A stretch of DNA of 58,097 bases from Clostridia bacterium (GCA_017527065.1 JAFXQO010000068.1:1-58097); one strand, 5' to 3'. Shown: positions 24,755-37,142, counted from the first letter of the stretch. Notes: generated from the sequence alone by a model not told the origin. Numbers and translations are program-made.

Positions 24755-26152
24755 GTGGGAAAGGTACTTATTACTGAAACCATCCTGCGCGACGCGCATC
24801 AGTCTCAGGCCGCGACCCGCATGCGCCTGGAGGACATGCTGCCCGCCTGCCCGATTCTCGATAAAGCCGGCTACTACTCCATCGAATGCTGGGGCGGCGC
24901 GACGTTTGACAGCTGCCTGCGCTTCCTGAACGAGGATCCCTGGGAGCGCCTGCGCCAGCTCAAGAAGGCCCTGCCCAACACCAAGCTGCAGATGCTCTTC
25001 CGCGGCCAGAACATCCTGGGCTACAAGCACTACGCCGACGACGTGGTGGACGAGTTCGTCCGCCTGTCCATCAAGAACGGCATCGACATCATCCGCATCT
25101 TCGACGCGCTGAACGACGTGCGCAACCTGCAGGCGGCTATCCAGGCCACCAAGAAATACGGCGGCATCTGCGAAGTGGCCATGAGCTACACCATCAGTCC
25201 GGTGCACACCGAAGAGTATTTCGTGAAGCTGGCCCAGCAGCTGGAGCGCCTTGGCGCGGACAACATCTGCATCAAGGACATGGCTAACCTGCTTCTGCCC
25301 TACACCGCCTACAGCCTGGTGAAGAAGCTGAAGAAGGCCGTCAAGTGCCCCATCCACCTGCACACCCACAACACCGCCGGCGTCGGCAACATGACCGTTT
25401 TGAAGGCCATCGAGGCGGGCGTCGACATCGTGGACTGCGCGCTGTCTCCCCTGGGCAACGGCACTTCCAACCCCGCCACCGAGCCGCTGATCGCTACCCT
25501 GCGCGGCACGCCCTACGATACCGAAATCGACCTGGACGCGCTGACCGAAGCCACCACCCATTTCCGCGGCGTGGCCGACAAGCTGAAGGCGCAGGGCATT
25601 CTCGATCCCAAGGTGCTGGGCGTTGACATCAACACGCTGAAGTATCAGGTGCCCGGCGGCATGCTGTCCAACCTGATCAACCAGCTGAAGCAGGCGAACG
25701 CCTCCGACAGGTTCTACGAGGTGCTGGCCGAGGTGCCGCGCGTGCGCGAAGACTTCGGCTATCCGCCGCTGGTCACCCCCACCTCTCAGATCGTCGGCAC
25801 CCAGGCCGTCATGAACGTGCTGGCCGGCGAGCGCTACAAGATGAATCCCAAGGAGAGCCAGGGCCTCATGCGCGGCGAATACGGCAAGCTGCCGGCGCCC
25901 GTGAACGAGGAAGTGCGCCGCAAGGTCATCGGCGACCAGGAGCTCATCACCTGCCGCCCCGCCGACCTGCTCAAGCCCGAGCTGGAGAACTATCGCAAGG
26001 AAATCGGCGAGTACATCACCCAGGAAGAGGACGTGCTTACCTACGCGCTGTTCCCGCAGGTGGCGCAGAAGTTCTTCCAGGCGCGTCAGGCCAAGACCAT
26101 CGGCCTGGACAATTCCGTCCGCGACGCGAAGAACAACGCCATGCCCGTGTAA
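24755..26152 (+). CDS. Oxaloacetate decarboxylase alpha / pyruvate carboxylase-type carboxyltransferase (5S-like, no biotin domain)
   Basis: A 465-residue DRE-TIM carboxyltransferase acting on oxaloacetate/pyruvate. It has TILRDAHQSQAATRM (D13 metal ligand), the carboxylatable lysine in NICIKDMANLL (K174), and the metal-binding HLHTHNTAG (H203, H205). The C-terminus matches the PycB post-barrel domain, but the biotinyl domain of OadA is absent, so it must use the separate carrier encoded in the cluster. It therefore also equals the 5S subunit of transcarboxylase. It starts with GTG at 24755, 9 nt after AAAGGAGG, and a strong terminator follows. Confidence 0.92.
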   Translation: MGKVLITETILRDAHQSQAATRMRLEDMLPACPILDKAGYYSIECWGGATFDSCLRFLNEDPWERLRQLKKALPNTKLQMLFRGQNILGYKHYADDVVDEFVRLSIKNGIDIIRIFDALNDVRNLQAAIQATKKYGGICEVAMSYTISPVHTEEYFVKLAQQLERLGADNICIKDMANLLLPYTAYSLVKKLKKAVKCPIHLHTHNTAGVGNMTVLKAIEAGVDIVDCALSPLGNGTSNPATEPLIATLRGTPYDTEIDLDALTEATTHFRGVADKLKAQGILDPKVLGVDINTLKYQVPGGMLSNLINQLKQANASDRFYEVLAEVPRVREDFGYPPLVTPTSQIVGTQAVMNVLAGERYKMNPKESQGLMRGEYGKLPAPVNEEVRRKVIGDQELITCRPADLLKPELENYRKEIGEYITQEEDVLTYALFPQVAQKFFQARQAKTIGLDNSVRDAKNNAMPV

Positions 26153-26172
26153 TCATCCAGAAAGAAGCGAAT

Positions 26173-26209
26173 CGCCTGTCCGGTTTCATCGCCGGGCAGG
26201 CGTTTTTTT
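26173..26209 (+). terminator. Intrinsic terminator of the decarboxylase cluster
   Basis: An 11-bp stem with one non-pairing position (26173-26183 with 26192-26202) followed by seven T residues. Confidence 0.9.
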
Positions 26210-26273
26210 GATGCGTGAAACCGGGTCGTGTCTCAATTGTCGCTTTTCCTGTCTATGTTGTCGGATTCCGGCC

Positions 26274-26311
26274 TTTCAAATAACAGGACAATACATTATA
26301 ATAATATTGTG
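26274..26311 (+). promoter_or_regulatory. Promoter with overlapping palindrome upstream of the ABC exporter
   Basis: A consensus TATAAT (26297-26302) with a weak -35 TTTCAA (26274-26279) at 17 nt. The -10 lies inside an ACAATA...TATTGT inverted repeat (26289-26311), a possible operator. This region is AT-rich compared with its surroundings. Confidence 0.5.
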
Positions 26312-26363
26312 ATCAGATTAAAACTTCTTGTTAACGATGTTGACCTGAATGGGAGGAAACAGC

Positions 26364-27284
26364 ATGGACATATTGCGCGCCATCGACATTAGCAAACAGT
26401 TTGGACACAGCCTTGTCTTAGAGCGTCTCTCATTCAGTCTGTCGCCTGGCCGAATCTACGCCCTGGTCGGGAACAACGGCTCAGGCAAGACGACATTGTT
26501 CAGAATGATCATGGGCCTCTCCTTTCCCACGCAGGGCTCCCTGTCTCTCTTTGGAAGTCAGACAATCCATGAAAACGAGCGAGCGAGAAGGCGCATTGGC
26601 GCACTCATCGAAAACCCGATTCTCTATGAAAACGCTTCGGGCTATCAAAACGTGAACAACATTCGCCTTTTGAAAGGTATCTCGAGTAGAAGCGCGGTCG
26701 ATGAAGCACTGCGCAAATTTGGTCTGCTGAATAAGAAAAGGCTGCCGGTCCGGCATTACTCGATGGGTATGAAGCAGCGTCTCGCACTGGCCTGTGCCTT
26801 GTTGGGAAATCCGGAGCTGCTTCTTTTAGACGAACCGCTTAACGGCCTTGATCCCAGTGGCATGAGAGAGATTGAAACCACGCTCTTACAGACGGTCAGA
26901 GACAACGGAACAACCATTTTTATTTCAAGTCACTACCTGAAACAGCTCTATGGTTTCGCAACAGATTATATCTTCATAGACCAAGGCCACCTCGCCGGCA
27001 GCATGACGGCCAGCGAATTGGAAAGGAAATGCGACCTCTGCGTGTATCTGTCCGTTCCGGAAGGCGAAAGGGAAGCCGCACTGAGAATTCTTTCCAGAAC
27101 AATGGATAATGATGTCAGATTGCTTGAAAACGGCGAAATCTGCGTTTACGGCTTCCAGGAAAAGCTGGATGTCATCAACAACGCGTTGAATAGGGAGCGT
27201 ATAACCTTAAACAGCATTAGATCAAGTGGCATCAGTTTGGAGGACTACTTCTTTCAAATGATTGGGGGAAACAGAACATGTTGA
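26364..27284 (+). CDS. ABC transporter ATP-binding protein (BcrA/lantibiotic-immunity type)
   Basis: A 306-residue cytoplasmic ATPase with Walker A GNNGSGKTT, the ABC signature YSMGMKQRLALACAL, Walker B LLLLDEPLNGLD and the H-loop ISSHYL. The C-terminal 80 residues after the nucleotide-binding domain are typical of ATPases paired with ABC-2 permeases for bacitracin or lantibiotic self-protection. The ATG at 26364 is 7 nt after GGGAGG; an in-frame ATG five codons upstream is not supported. The partner permease overlaps its end by 7 nt. Substrate unknown. Codon choice is visibly less GC-rich than in the neighbouring decarboxylase genes. Confidence 0.92.
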   Translation: MDILRAIDISKQFGHSLVLERLSFSLSPGRIYALVGNNGSGKTTLFRMIMGLSFPTQGSLSLFGSQTIHENERARRRIGALIENPILYENASGYQNVNNIRLLKGISSRSAVDEALRKFGLLNKKRLPVRHYSMGMKQRLALACALLGNPELLLLDEPLNGLDPSGMREIETTLLQTVRDNGTTIFISSHYLKQLYGFATDYIFIDQGHLAGSMTASELERKCDLCVYLSVPEGEREAALRILSRTMDNDVRLLENGEICVYGFQEKLDVINNALNRERITLNSIRSSGISLEDYFFQMIGGNRTC

Positions 27285-28069
27285 GAATGCTGAGAGTCGA
27301 AGGCCGAAGAACGGTGCAGAGTCTCGCCCTGTGGATCATTTTCGGTGTTATGGTCGTCGTTTCATTCTGGTTCTCAGGCATGACGTTTGCCAAATTCCCC
27401 GAGGAAATCAGCGCGGCGTATGGCATGCAGTATGGCACGGCGACGCCAATGAGCCGGGGTGAATATGTATTCCTCCGCACGATGAGCGACGCGAGCTTCA
27501 CGGCTTGGCTGTCTGTCATCGCGGGCGCGCTGCTCATCGGCATGGAATTTTCAAACCGGACTATCAATCACCTGATTTACGCGGGCAACAGACGAATCTC
27601 CATCCTCGTTGTCAAGCTCCTGTATTTCTACTTGTGCACGCTTTTCCTGTCGGCTGTCTACCCTGTTGCGAGCTGCTTTAGGTATAGCTTGACGTGGTTT
27701 TCCGGATTGACACAAAGCGACGTCGCATACGTTCTGCGCTGTGTGGGTTGCCGCACACTGATCGACATGGCCATGATGAGCTTTGCCCTTGTTTCAGCCT
27801 TCGCCTTCCGGGATGTCATTCGCACGCTCGTTTGCTCGCTGATCATCGTCGTGGTACTGTCTCAACTGATGAATATCGTCAGAGGCGTCGGAAACGGCGC
27901 GTTGATCAAGAACATGATTGATTACTTTCCAGCGCTCACAATCAATAAAATCATGTTCCGCGATGCGAGTGTCGAAAACATCCGCAGGTCAATGCTGTAC
28001 AGTTGTACAATGATTTTGAGCACATGGATTTCATGTCATCTGTTTTTCAGGAAAGCCAACCTGAAATAA
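27278..28069 (+). CDS. ABC-2 type permease
   Basis: A 263-residue membrane protein with about six hydrophobic spans (first LALWIIFGVMVVVSFWF, last YSCTMILSTWISCHLFF). Its length and the segment MEFSNRTINHLIYAGNRR resemble permeases of bacitracin/lantibiotic-immunity exporters. The start overlaps the ATPase stop by 7 nt, showing translational coupling, and GGGGG lies 8 nt upstream. Two components suffice for this exporter class. No peptide biosynthesis gene is nearby, so it is more likely a self-protection or stress exporter. Confidence 0.85.
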   Translation: MLRMLRVEGRRTVQSLALWIIFGVMVVVSFWFSGMTFAKFPEEISAAYGMQYGTATPMSRGEYVFLRTMSDASFTAWLSVIAGALLIGMEFSNRTINHLIYAGNRRISILVVKLLYFYLCTLFLSAVYPVASCFRYSLTWFSGLTQSDVAYVLRCVGCRTLIDMAMMSFALVSAFAFRDVIRTLVCSLIIVVVLSQLMNIVRGVGNGALIKNMIDYFPALTINKIMFRDASVENIRRSMLYSCTMILSTWISCHLFFRKANLK

Positions 28070-28099
28070 TAATGGACAAACAGAAAGGAGTCATTCACC

Positions 28100-28819
28100 A
28101 TGAAACACGCGCATCTATGTCTCTTCCTGACAATGCTCCTGTTGCTCTCGCTTACCGCCGCGCCCGCGCAGGCCATAAACCGCGCGGAATTGCCCACCAT
28201 GACAATGAAGCCTCTCCTGCGCGAAGGCGAACTGCGCCGCCTGTACACCGAGGAAGGCGCTTTCCTCTGCCCGGACGGCCTGTACTTCGGTATGTCGCTG
28301 GAAGAAGCCATCGATCTTCTTCCCCTCTCCGAAACGATGCGGCGCGGCGAGGAGGCTTTCGACGAGCGGAAGGTCGTCGTAGTGCCGGACAGCGGCTTCG
28401 TGACGCTGAAACCTTTCATCTACTATGCTTTTGAAGAAATCGACGCCGCGCTGGAGCTGACGCTGGAATTCAATGGGGACCATGAACTGTTCGGCTACTG
28501 GCTGTCCGGCGTCCCCATGAAGCTGGAGGACATGTCCGATTCAGATAAGGAAATTGCACCTATGCGATTGCAGCGCATGATCGACGTTTTCTCAAATGCG
28601 GCCAAACCGCTCGTTGAAAAAGGGCCGGAAGACCTCGAAGCACTCGACTTCAGGTATTTTGAAGACGGCGGACAGCTTCGCGTGTTCTTCCCGATGGAAA
28701 AAGGTACCTTCTGCCAGGTCAGCGCGAATCTGTTCCAGAACACGTTCGTCTACAACATCGGCATTGGCTGTCTGGAAGACTGGTCGGCCGTGGCGGGTAT
28801 CATCGAGAATCTCAGGTAA
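28100..28819 (+). CDS. Secreted hypothetical protein
   Basis: A 239-residue protein with a clear signal peptide (MKHAHLC..., hydrophobic core, AAPAQA cleavage region) and no lipobox. The mature part is a mixed alpha/beta domain containing YFGMSLEEAIDLLP, a pattern seen in small exported domains of Clostridia that respond to or modify the envelope, but I cannot assign a family. AAAGGAG lies 9 nt before the ATG. It follows the ABC permease by 30 nt and may be co-transcribed. A bidirectional terminator separates it from the ATP synthase operon. Confidence 0.75.
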   Translation: MKHAHLCLFLTMLLLLSLTAAPAQAINRAELPTMTMKPLLREGELRRLYTEEGAFLCPDGLYFGMSLEEAIDLLPLSETMRRGEEAFDERKVVVVPDSGFVTLKPFIYYAFEEIDAALELTLEFNGDHELFGYWLSGVPMKLEDMSDSDKEIAPMRLQRMIDVFSNAAKPLVEKGPEDLEALDFRYFEDGGQLRVFFPMEKGTFCQVSANLFQNTFVYNIGIGCLEDWSAVAGIIENLR

Positions 28820-28832
28820 AACGAAGAAACAT

Positions 28833-28876
28833 AAACGCAGCCGTGCAGGCGTTCACTGCCCACGCGGCTGCGTTTT
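28833..28876. terminator. Bidirectional intrinsic terminator between convergent units
   Basis: A perfect 11-bp inverted repeat (28833-28843 with 28865-28875) with T-rich flanks; AAA on the left side gives a short U-run on the minus strand. It ends both the plus-strand secreted-protein unit and the minus-strand ATP synthase operon. Confidence 0.8.
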
Positions 28877-28888
28877 ATCTGCGATTGT

Positions 28889-29155
28889 TTATTCCCCATC
28901 CATCCACTCGAACTTCGTGGACAGCACCTCGACCTTGCCCCCCGCCACGTGCAGCATGCCGCCGACACAGTGGGCCTTGTGCACGTGGCCGTCGTAGGTC
29001 ACGCGGGCTTCGCCGTCGCCCAGGGCGGAAAGGTAGTCGATGTGGCGCGGCAGGATGCACACGTCGCCCTGCACGGTGCGCACCACGATGCGCTCCGCCT
29101 CGCCTTCATAGACGAGTGATTCGGGCGTCACGATTTTCAGATGAAAGCTCGCCAT
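28889..29155 (-). CDS. atpC: ATP synthase epsilon subunit, short form
   Basis: F1 central-stalk subunit. At 88 residues it contains only the N-terminal beta-sandwich (FHLKIVTPESLVYEGEAERI through VLSTKFEW) and lacks the C-terminal two-helix domain of typical epsilon subunits (about 130 residues), which inhibits ATP hydrolysis. The ATG at 29155 is preferred: it follows the atpD stop by 2 nt, with AAAGGGTGA upstream; a TTG two codons earlier overlaps atpD. It is the last gene of the atp operon, with a terminator 13 nt downstream. Confidence 0.92.
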   Translation of the reverse strand: MASFHLKIVTPESLVYEGEAERIVVRTVQGDVCILPRHIDYLSALGDGEARVTYDGHVHKAHCVGGMLHVAGGKVEVLSTKFEWMDGE

Positions 29156-29157
29156 GA

Positions 29158-30579
<1,422 letters not shown>

Positions 30580-31425
30580 TCATTGCTCCGCGCCGGCAAC
30601 GATTTCCGTGATCTCCTGGGTGATCGAGCCCTGACGCGCGCGGTTGTAGCTCAGGCTCAGGTCGCTGATCATCTGCTCCGCGTTCTTGGTGGCCGAGTCC
30701 ATGGCGTTGCGCCGCGCGGCCATCTCGCAGGCCACCGCGTCACACGCCGCGCCGTACAGCACGCCCGCCAGGTAATCCGGCATCACGGCGTTCAAAAGCG
30801 CCGCCGGGCCGGGCTCCATCAGGAGCTGCGTTCGCGGTTTTTCACTGGGCTCAAATTCCGCCGGCGTCACCGGCAGCAGCGTCGTCGTGAAGGCGGTCTG
30901 CGTCATGGCGGATTCAAAGGTGGTCGCGACGAGCGTCACCTCGCCGTAATCGCCGTGCAGGAAACACTCTATCAGGCGCTCGGCCATGTTCCGGCAGTCA
31001 TAGGAGGAAACGCGTTCCACTTTGAGATATACATCGCTCACCAGCTTCGCGCCGCGCCGCGCGTAGCGGTCGACGGCCTTTTTGCCGATGGGCAGCACCT
31101 GCGTGTCATCTCCGATCAGCCCGTCCGCCAGGTTGAACACGGCGGCGTTGTAATGCCCGGCCAGGCCGCGGTCGCCGGCGATAACCACGACGCAGCGCGC
31201 CGCGCTCTCCTGTTTCCTGAAAAAGGGCGAAATCACGTCCTTGTGGGCTGCGATGTCCGCGATGACCTCGCGCGCCGCGTTCATATAGGGCCGCGTGTCC
31301 TCCATGCGCTGGCGCGCGCGCCGGAGCTTGCTTCCCGCCACCAGCTGCATGGCCGAGGTGATCTGCTTGGTGCTCTCGACGCTGCGTATGCGGAGCTTGA
31401 TGTCCTTCATGGATGCGCCGGCCAT
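30580..31425 (-). CDS. atpG: ATP synthase F1 gamma subunit
   Basis: Central rotor shaft of F1, 281 residues. The N-terminal helix shows the family pattern IKLRIRSVESTKQITSAMQLVA, and the C-terminal helix ends NRARQGSITQEITEIVAGAEQ, the classic gamma signature. The Rossmann-like middle domain is present. GGGAGGG lies about 8 nt before the ATG, and only 3 nt separate it from the atpA stop. Confidence 0.97.
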   Translation of the reverse strand: MAGASMKDIKLRIRSVESTKQITSAMQLVAGSKLRRARQRMEDTRPYMNAAREVIADIAAHKDVISPFFRKQESAARCVVVIAGDRGLAGHYNAAVFNLADGLIGDDTQVLPIGKKAVDRYARRGAKLVSDVYLKVERVSSYDCRNMAERLIECFLHGDYGEVTLVATTFESAMTQTAFTTTLLPVTPAEFEPSEKPRTQLLMEPGPAALLNAVMPDYLAGVLYGAACDAVACEMAARRNAMDSATKNAEQMISDLSLSYNRARQGSITQEITEIVAGAEQ

Positions 31426-31428
31426 GCG

Positions 31429-32958
<1,530 letters not shown>

Positions 32959-33002
32959 CCTGTCAGCCTTCTTTCATTCTGGGTCGCGCCGCGGCGCGCG
33001 CC

Positions 33003-33539
33003 TCACGCCTCGTCCGCCAGGTGACGGCGCATGAGATCCAGCCTGTGCCGGATGGTGTTGTCATAGCGGCGGCCCTCCATGTCCACTCTGAGGCCGCCCA
33101 TGACGGCGGGATCAATGTGTATGAGCAGCTCGACCTTCTTGCCGGCGATGTCGCTGAGCTTCTTCGAGAGCGAGGCGCGCTGCGCGTCGGTGAGCGGCGC
33201 GGCCGACGTCACGCGGGCTTCCACGACGCCCTTCTCCTCCAGCCAGCGGGCATGGAAATGACGCGCGCAGTCCGGCAGCGCCGAAAGCGCGCCGCGCTCC
33301 AGCAGCAGCTTCATGAAGTTGAGCACATAGGGATGAACCTTCCCGCGGAACGCCTCGTCCAGTATGGCGAGGCGCACGTCCCTGCTCAGCGCGTGGGTCT
33401 GTAGCAGGCGGGCGTAGCGCGGCTCGCCCTCAAAGGCGCCCCGCAGCACATTCATCTCCTCATGGATCCCGTCCAGCAGGTTCTCCTCCCTCGCCAGGTC
33501 GAAGAGCCCTTCGCCGTATTCTCTGGCCAGCTCCGTCAT
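33003..33539 (-). CDS. atpH: ATP synthase delta subunit
   Basis: Peripheral-stalk subunit joining F1 alpha to the b dimer, 178 residues. It has the N-terminal helical bundle (REYGEGLFDLAREENLLDGI) and the conserved C-terminal motif DPAVMGGLRVDMEGRRYDNTI. It overlaps the end of atpF by 4 nt (ATGA), so translation is coupled. Confidence 0.96.
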   Translation of the reverse strand: MTELAREYGEGLFDLAREENLLDGIHEEMNVLRGAFEGEPRYARLLQTHALSRDVRLAILDEAFRGKVHPYVLNFMKLLLERGALSALPDCARHFHARWLEEKGVVEARVTSAAPLTDAQRASLSKKLSDIAGKKVELLIHIDPAVMGGLRVDMEGRRYDNTIRHRLDLMRRHLADEA

Positions 33540-34042
33540 GCCTTGTCACCCGCGTTTCGGATAAATTCGTCGACGAGCCTGTCCTGATCCTTCACGTTCA
33601 GCTCGCGGCTGACCATCTGTTCGGCGATGTCCACCGCCATGCCGGACAATTCTTTCTTCACCTCAGCGAACGCCTTCACGCGCTCCTGCGCGATCTCGGA
33701 TTCGGCGCGGCGGATCATGCCCTCGGCCTGCGCCTTCGCGTCGCCGATGATGGCGTCGCCGCGCCGGCTGGCGGATTCCTGAGCGGATCTCATCAGCTGG
33801 TCCGCTTCCTCGCGCGCGCCGGCCATGTGGCGGTCGTAATCCTGCTTGAGCGCGGCCGCCCGGGCGCGATCCTGATTGGCGGCGTCGTAGATGCCGTCGA
33901 TCTCATCCTGCCGCGCCTTCAGCACGGCCATGACCGGCTTGAACAGGAACTTCTTGATGAGCAGGCAGAGGATCAGCAGGTTGCAGTATTGAAAGATGAT
34001 CGTCCAGGGAACGATCGAAAAAAACTCCTGAACCCCGTTCAT
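33536..34042 (-). CDS. atpF: ATP synthase F0 b subunit
   Basis: Peripheral-stalk membrane subunit, 168 residues. One N-terminal transmembrane segment (WTIIFQYCNLLILCLLIKKF) is followed by FKPVMAVLKARQDEI and a long, charged coiled coil rich in Ala, Glu, Arg and Lys. Length and layout are normal. It is coupled to atpH by a 4-nt overlap. Confidence 0.96.
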   Translation of the reverse strand: MNGVQEFFSIVPWTIIFQYCNLLILCLLIKKFLFKPVMAVLKARQDEIDGIYDAANQDRARAAALKQDYDRHMAGAREEADQLMRSAQESASRRGDAIIGDAKAQAEGMIRRAESEIAQERVKAFAEVKKELSGMAVDIAEQMVSRELNVKDQDRLVDEFIRNAGDKA

Positions 34043-34069
34043 GATCTCATTCCCCCGTTAAAGCCTCTC

Positions 34070-35104
<1,035 letters not shown>

Positions 35105-35105
<1 letters not shown>

Positions 35106-35524
35106 CAGCCTTCACTTCCTTTGGATTTGCGATTCTTGACGAATTGCCATGCCTTGATGACGATCGGCGGGAAGACGAGCGGCGCGACCGTCGCGATCCA
35201 GTTGACGTTCAGAAAGTAGATGCTCGCGCCCAGCAGCAATACCATGGCCAGCATGCGCCGGTTATAGGACAGACGCATCTTCGCCTTCGCCGTCTTTACG
35301 GCCCCGTCGTCGGCCGGGTCAATGCTGTCCGTCAGGCGCTGCACGTCCATCGCCATGATGAAGAAATTGCCCACCGCCAGCGCGTATCCGATCAACGCGC
35401 CCAGGAGAACCAGGCCGCTCATCTTTCCGGCCGCGAGAAATGCCAGCAGCATGACGGCCGTGAGGATCGCCGTGCCGACGGCGATGCGCCGCGTTTCCTG
35501 AACAACCGCTTTCTGGGGCTTCAT
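35105..35524 (-). CDS. atpI: ATP synthase subunit I (AtpI-like)
   Basis: A 139-residue membrane protein with about four hydrophobic spans in two pairs (TAILTAVMLLAFLAAG, LVLLGALIGYALAVGNFFIM, then two after residue 88) separated by a charged loop. Position as first gene of the operon, directly coupled to atpB, and size identify it as an AtpI-type accessory protein that helps c-ring assembly in some bacteria. A weak GGAG lies 6 nt before the ATG. A consensus promoter is 55 nt upstream. Confidence 0.85.
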
Positions 35525-35577
35525 ATCGTCTCCGCTCCCACTATCCTGCGCAACGCATACCGCGCGAATTTACTGCT

Positions 35578-35606
35578 ATTATAAACGATCTTAATCCTAT
35601 TATCAA
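35578..35606 (-). promoter_or_regulatory. Sigma-A promoter of the atp operon
   Basis: Minus-strand TTGATA (35606-35601), 17-nt spacer, consensus TATAAT (35583-35578). One of the best promoters in the window, as expected for a housekeeping operon. Confidence 0.88.
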
Positions 35607-35682
35607 GAGAGATTTTGCAAACAATTCAAAATCGCGCGTTATTTCCGCTTTCTCTGCGCCGTTTCCTTCCAAATCTTGTTCA

Positions 35683-35711
35683 TGGACAATAACCATCCGC
35701 ATTGTTATAAT
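35683..35711 (+). promoter_or_regulatory. Sigma-A promoter of the FtsH-like gene
   Basis: TGGACA (35683-35688), 17-nt spacer, consensus TATAAT (35706-35711), about 30 nt before the start codon. It is divergent from the atp promoter. Confidence 0.8.
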
Positions 35712-35741
35712 GATTTGTATCATCAACCGGGAGGAATGCCT

Positions 35742-37142
35742 GTGTCAGTCCGTCTCCCATTTCGCCTGCCGCCGCGCCGCGCACGCGCCCTGAGCCGCGC
35801 GCCGTTTTCCCGAACACGCCGGGCAGAGCGCGCCGCCTCAACCGTCACCTTTCGCGACGTGGCCGCCAACGAGGCCGCCATGGACCGGCTTCGCGCGCTG
35901 GCCGACTACCTGGCGCATCCGCAGAAATACGCCGCCCTGGGCGCGCGCCTGCCGCGGGGCGTGCTGCTCTACGGCCCGCCTGGCACCGGCAAGACGCTCA
36001 TGGCCCGCGCCCTGGCGGGCGAGGCGGGCGTGCCGTTTTTTTCGCTGAGCGGGTCGGATTTCGTGGAAATGTACGTCGGCGTCGGCGCGGCCCGCGTGCG
36101 CGAGCTGTTCGCCAAGGCGGCCAAAGCCGGGCGCTGCGTGATATTCATCGACGAGATAGACGCCATCGGCAAGCGGCGCGACGACTCATCCGGCAGCGAG
36201 GAACGGGACCGCACGCTCAACGCGCTGCTGAGCGAGATGTCCGGCTTCGCGGAGAACAGCGGCGTCATCGTTCTGGCCGCCACAAACCGCGCCGACACCC
36301 TCGACCCGGCGCTCACCCGCCCCGGCCGCTTCGACGCGAAGATCGAAATAGGCCTTCCTGACCGGCGGGAGCGGCTGGATATCCTCCGGCTGCACTGCCG
36401 CAAAAAGCCCCTGGCGGAGGACGTCGACCTGTGCCGCCTGGCCGCGGACACCGTGCGATTCAGCGGGGCGTCGCTGGAAAGCCTGGTCAACGACGCTGCC
36501 ATCCGCGCGGCACGCCGGGGAGGCCATGTCATAGAGGAGGACGACCTGCACGCCGCCTTCGTCGCCGCCGTCGCGGGGGAAGACAGGCCGGTCAGCGCCG
36601 CGCGGGAAGAATTGGCCGTCGTGGCGCTTCACGAGGCGGGCCATGCCGTCGCCTGCCGCGCGCTGCTCCCCGGCCACCGAATCGAGCGGCTGAGCGTCCT
36701 GCCCACGACGAGCGGCGCGGCGGGCTACAACCTGACCATTCCCGCCGAACGCGCGCTGCCGGACCTGAACGGCCTGACCGCGCAGATTCAGGTGCTGCTG
36801 GCCGGACGCGCGGCGGAGCAGCTGCTCTACAGCGAGACGAACCTCACCGCCGGGGCTTCAGGCGACCTGGCGCAGGCCGCGGAGCTGGCTTCCACCATGG
36901 CACTTGACCTGGGCATGGTCGCCTCCCCTGCCGTATCGCTGCGCGCGCTGTCGCGCTGCACGGGCGGCGCGCAGGAGGGCGCGGCTCTTGTCCGCCGTCT
37001 GCTGGACGACTGCTACCAGGCCGTTCGCCTGCTCCTCAGCCAACGCGTAGCCCAGCTTGAGGCCCTGGCCGCGCGCCTGGTTGAGGCTGAGTCCCTCACA
37101 GGCGACGAGGTGGCGGCATTTTTTGAGGAGATGCCCGTGTGA
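35742..37142 (+). CDS. Soluble FtsH-like AAA+ zinc metalloprotease
   Basis: A 466-residue protein with the FtsH AAA+ module and M41 peptidase but no transmembrane segment or periplasmic domain; the first 35 residues are instead very arginine-rich (PPRRARALSR). Present are Walker A GPPGTGKT, pore loop SDFVEMYVGVG (Tyr where FtsH usually has Phe), Walker B CVIFIDEID, the second region of homology TNRADTLDPALTRPGRFD, zinc motif HEAGH (H297, E298, H301) and the distal SGDLAQA ligand region. It should be an active ATP-dependent protease in the cytoplasm. The GTG at 35742 is 7 nt after GGGAGG; an ATG two codons earlier is only 1 nt from it. Confidence 0.88.
   Translation: MSVRLPFRLPPRRARALSRAPFSRTRRAERAASTVTFRDVAANEAAMDRLRALADYLAHPQKYAALGARLPRGVLLYGPPGTGKTLMARALAGEAGVPFFSLSGSDFVEMYVGVGAARVRELFAKAAKAGRCVIFIDEIDAIGKRRDDSSGSEERDRTLNALLSEMSGFAENSGVIVLAATNRADTLDPALTRPGRFDAKIEIGLPDRRERLDILRLHCRKKPLAEDVDLCRLAADTVRFSGASLESLVNDAAIRAARRGGHVIEEDDLHAAFVAAVAGEDRPVSAAREELAVVALHEAGHAVACRALLPGHRIERLSVLPTTSGAAGYNLTIPAERALPDLNGLTAQIQVLLAGRAAEQLLYSETNLTAGASGDLAQAAELASTMALDLGMVASPAVSLRALSRCTGGAQEGAALVRRLLDDCYQAVRLLLSQRVAQLEALAARLVEAESLTGDEVAAFFEEMPV

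Noticed and set aside
22883-25561. An 892-codon open frame on the minus strand opposite the biotin carrier, beta subunit and 5S-like genes
   Set aside because: It is antisense to three strongly supported genes; its translation is His/Gly/Arg/Asp-rich low-quality sequence typical of the complement of GC-rich coding DNA.
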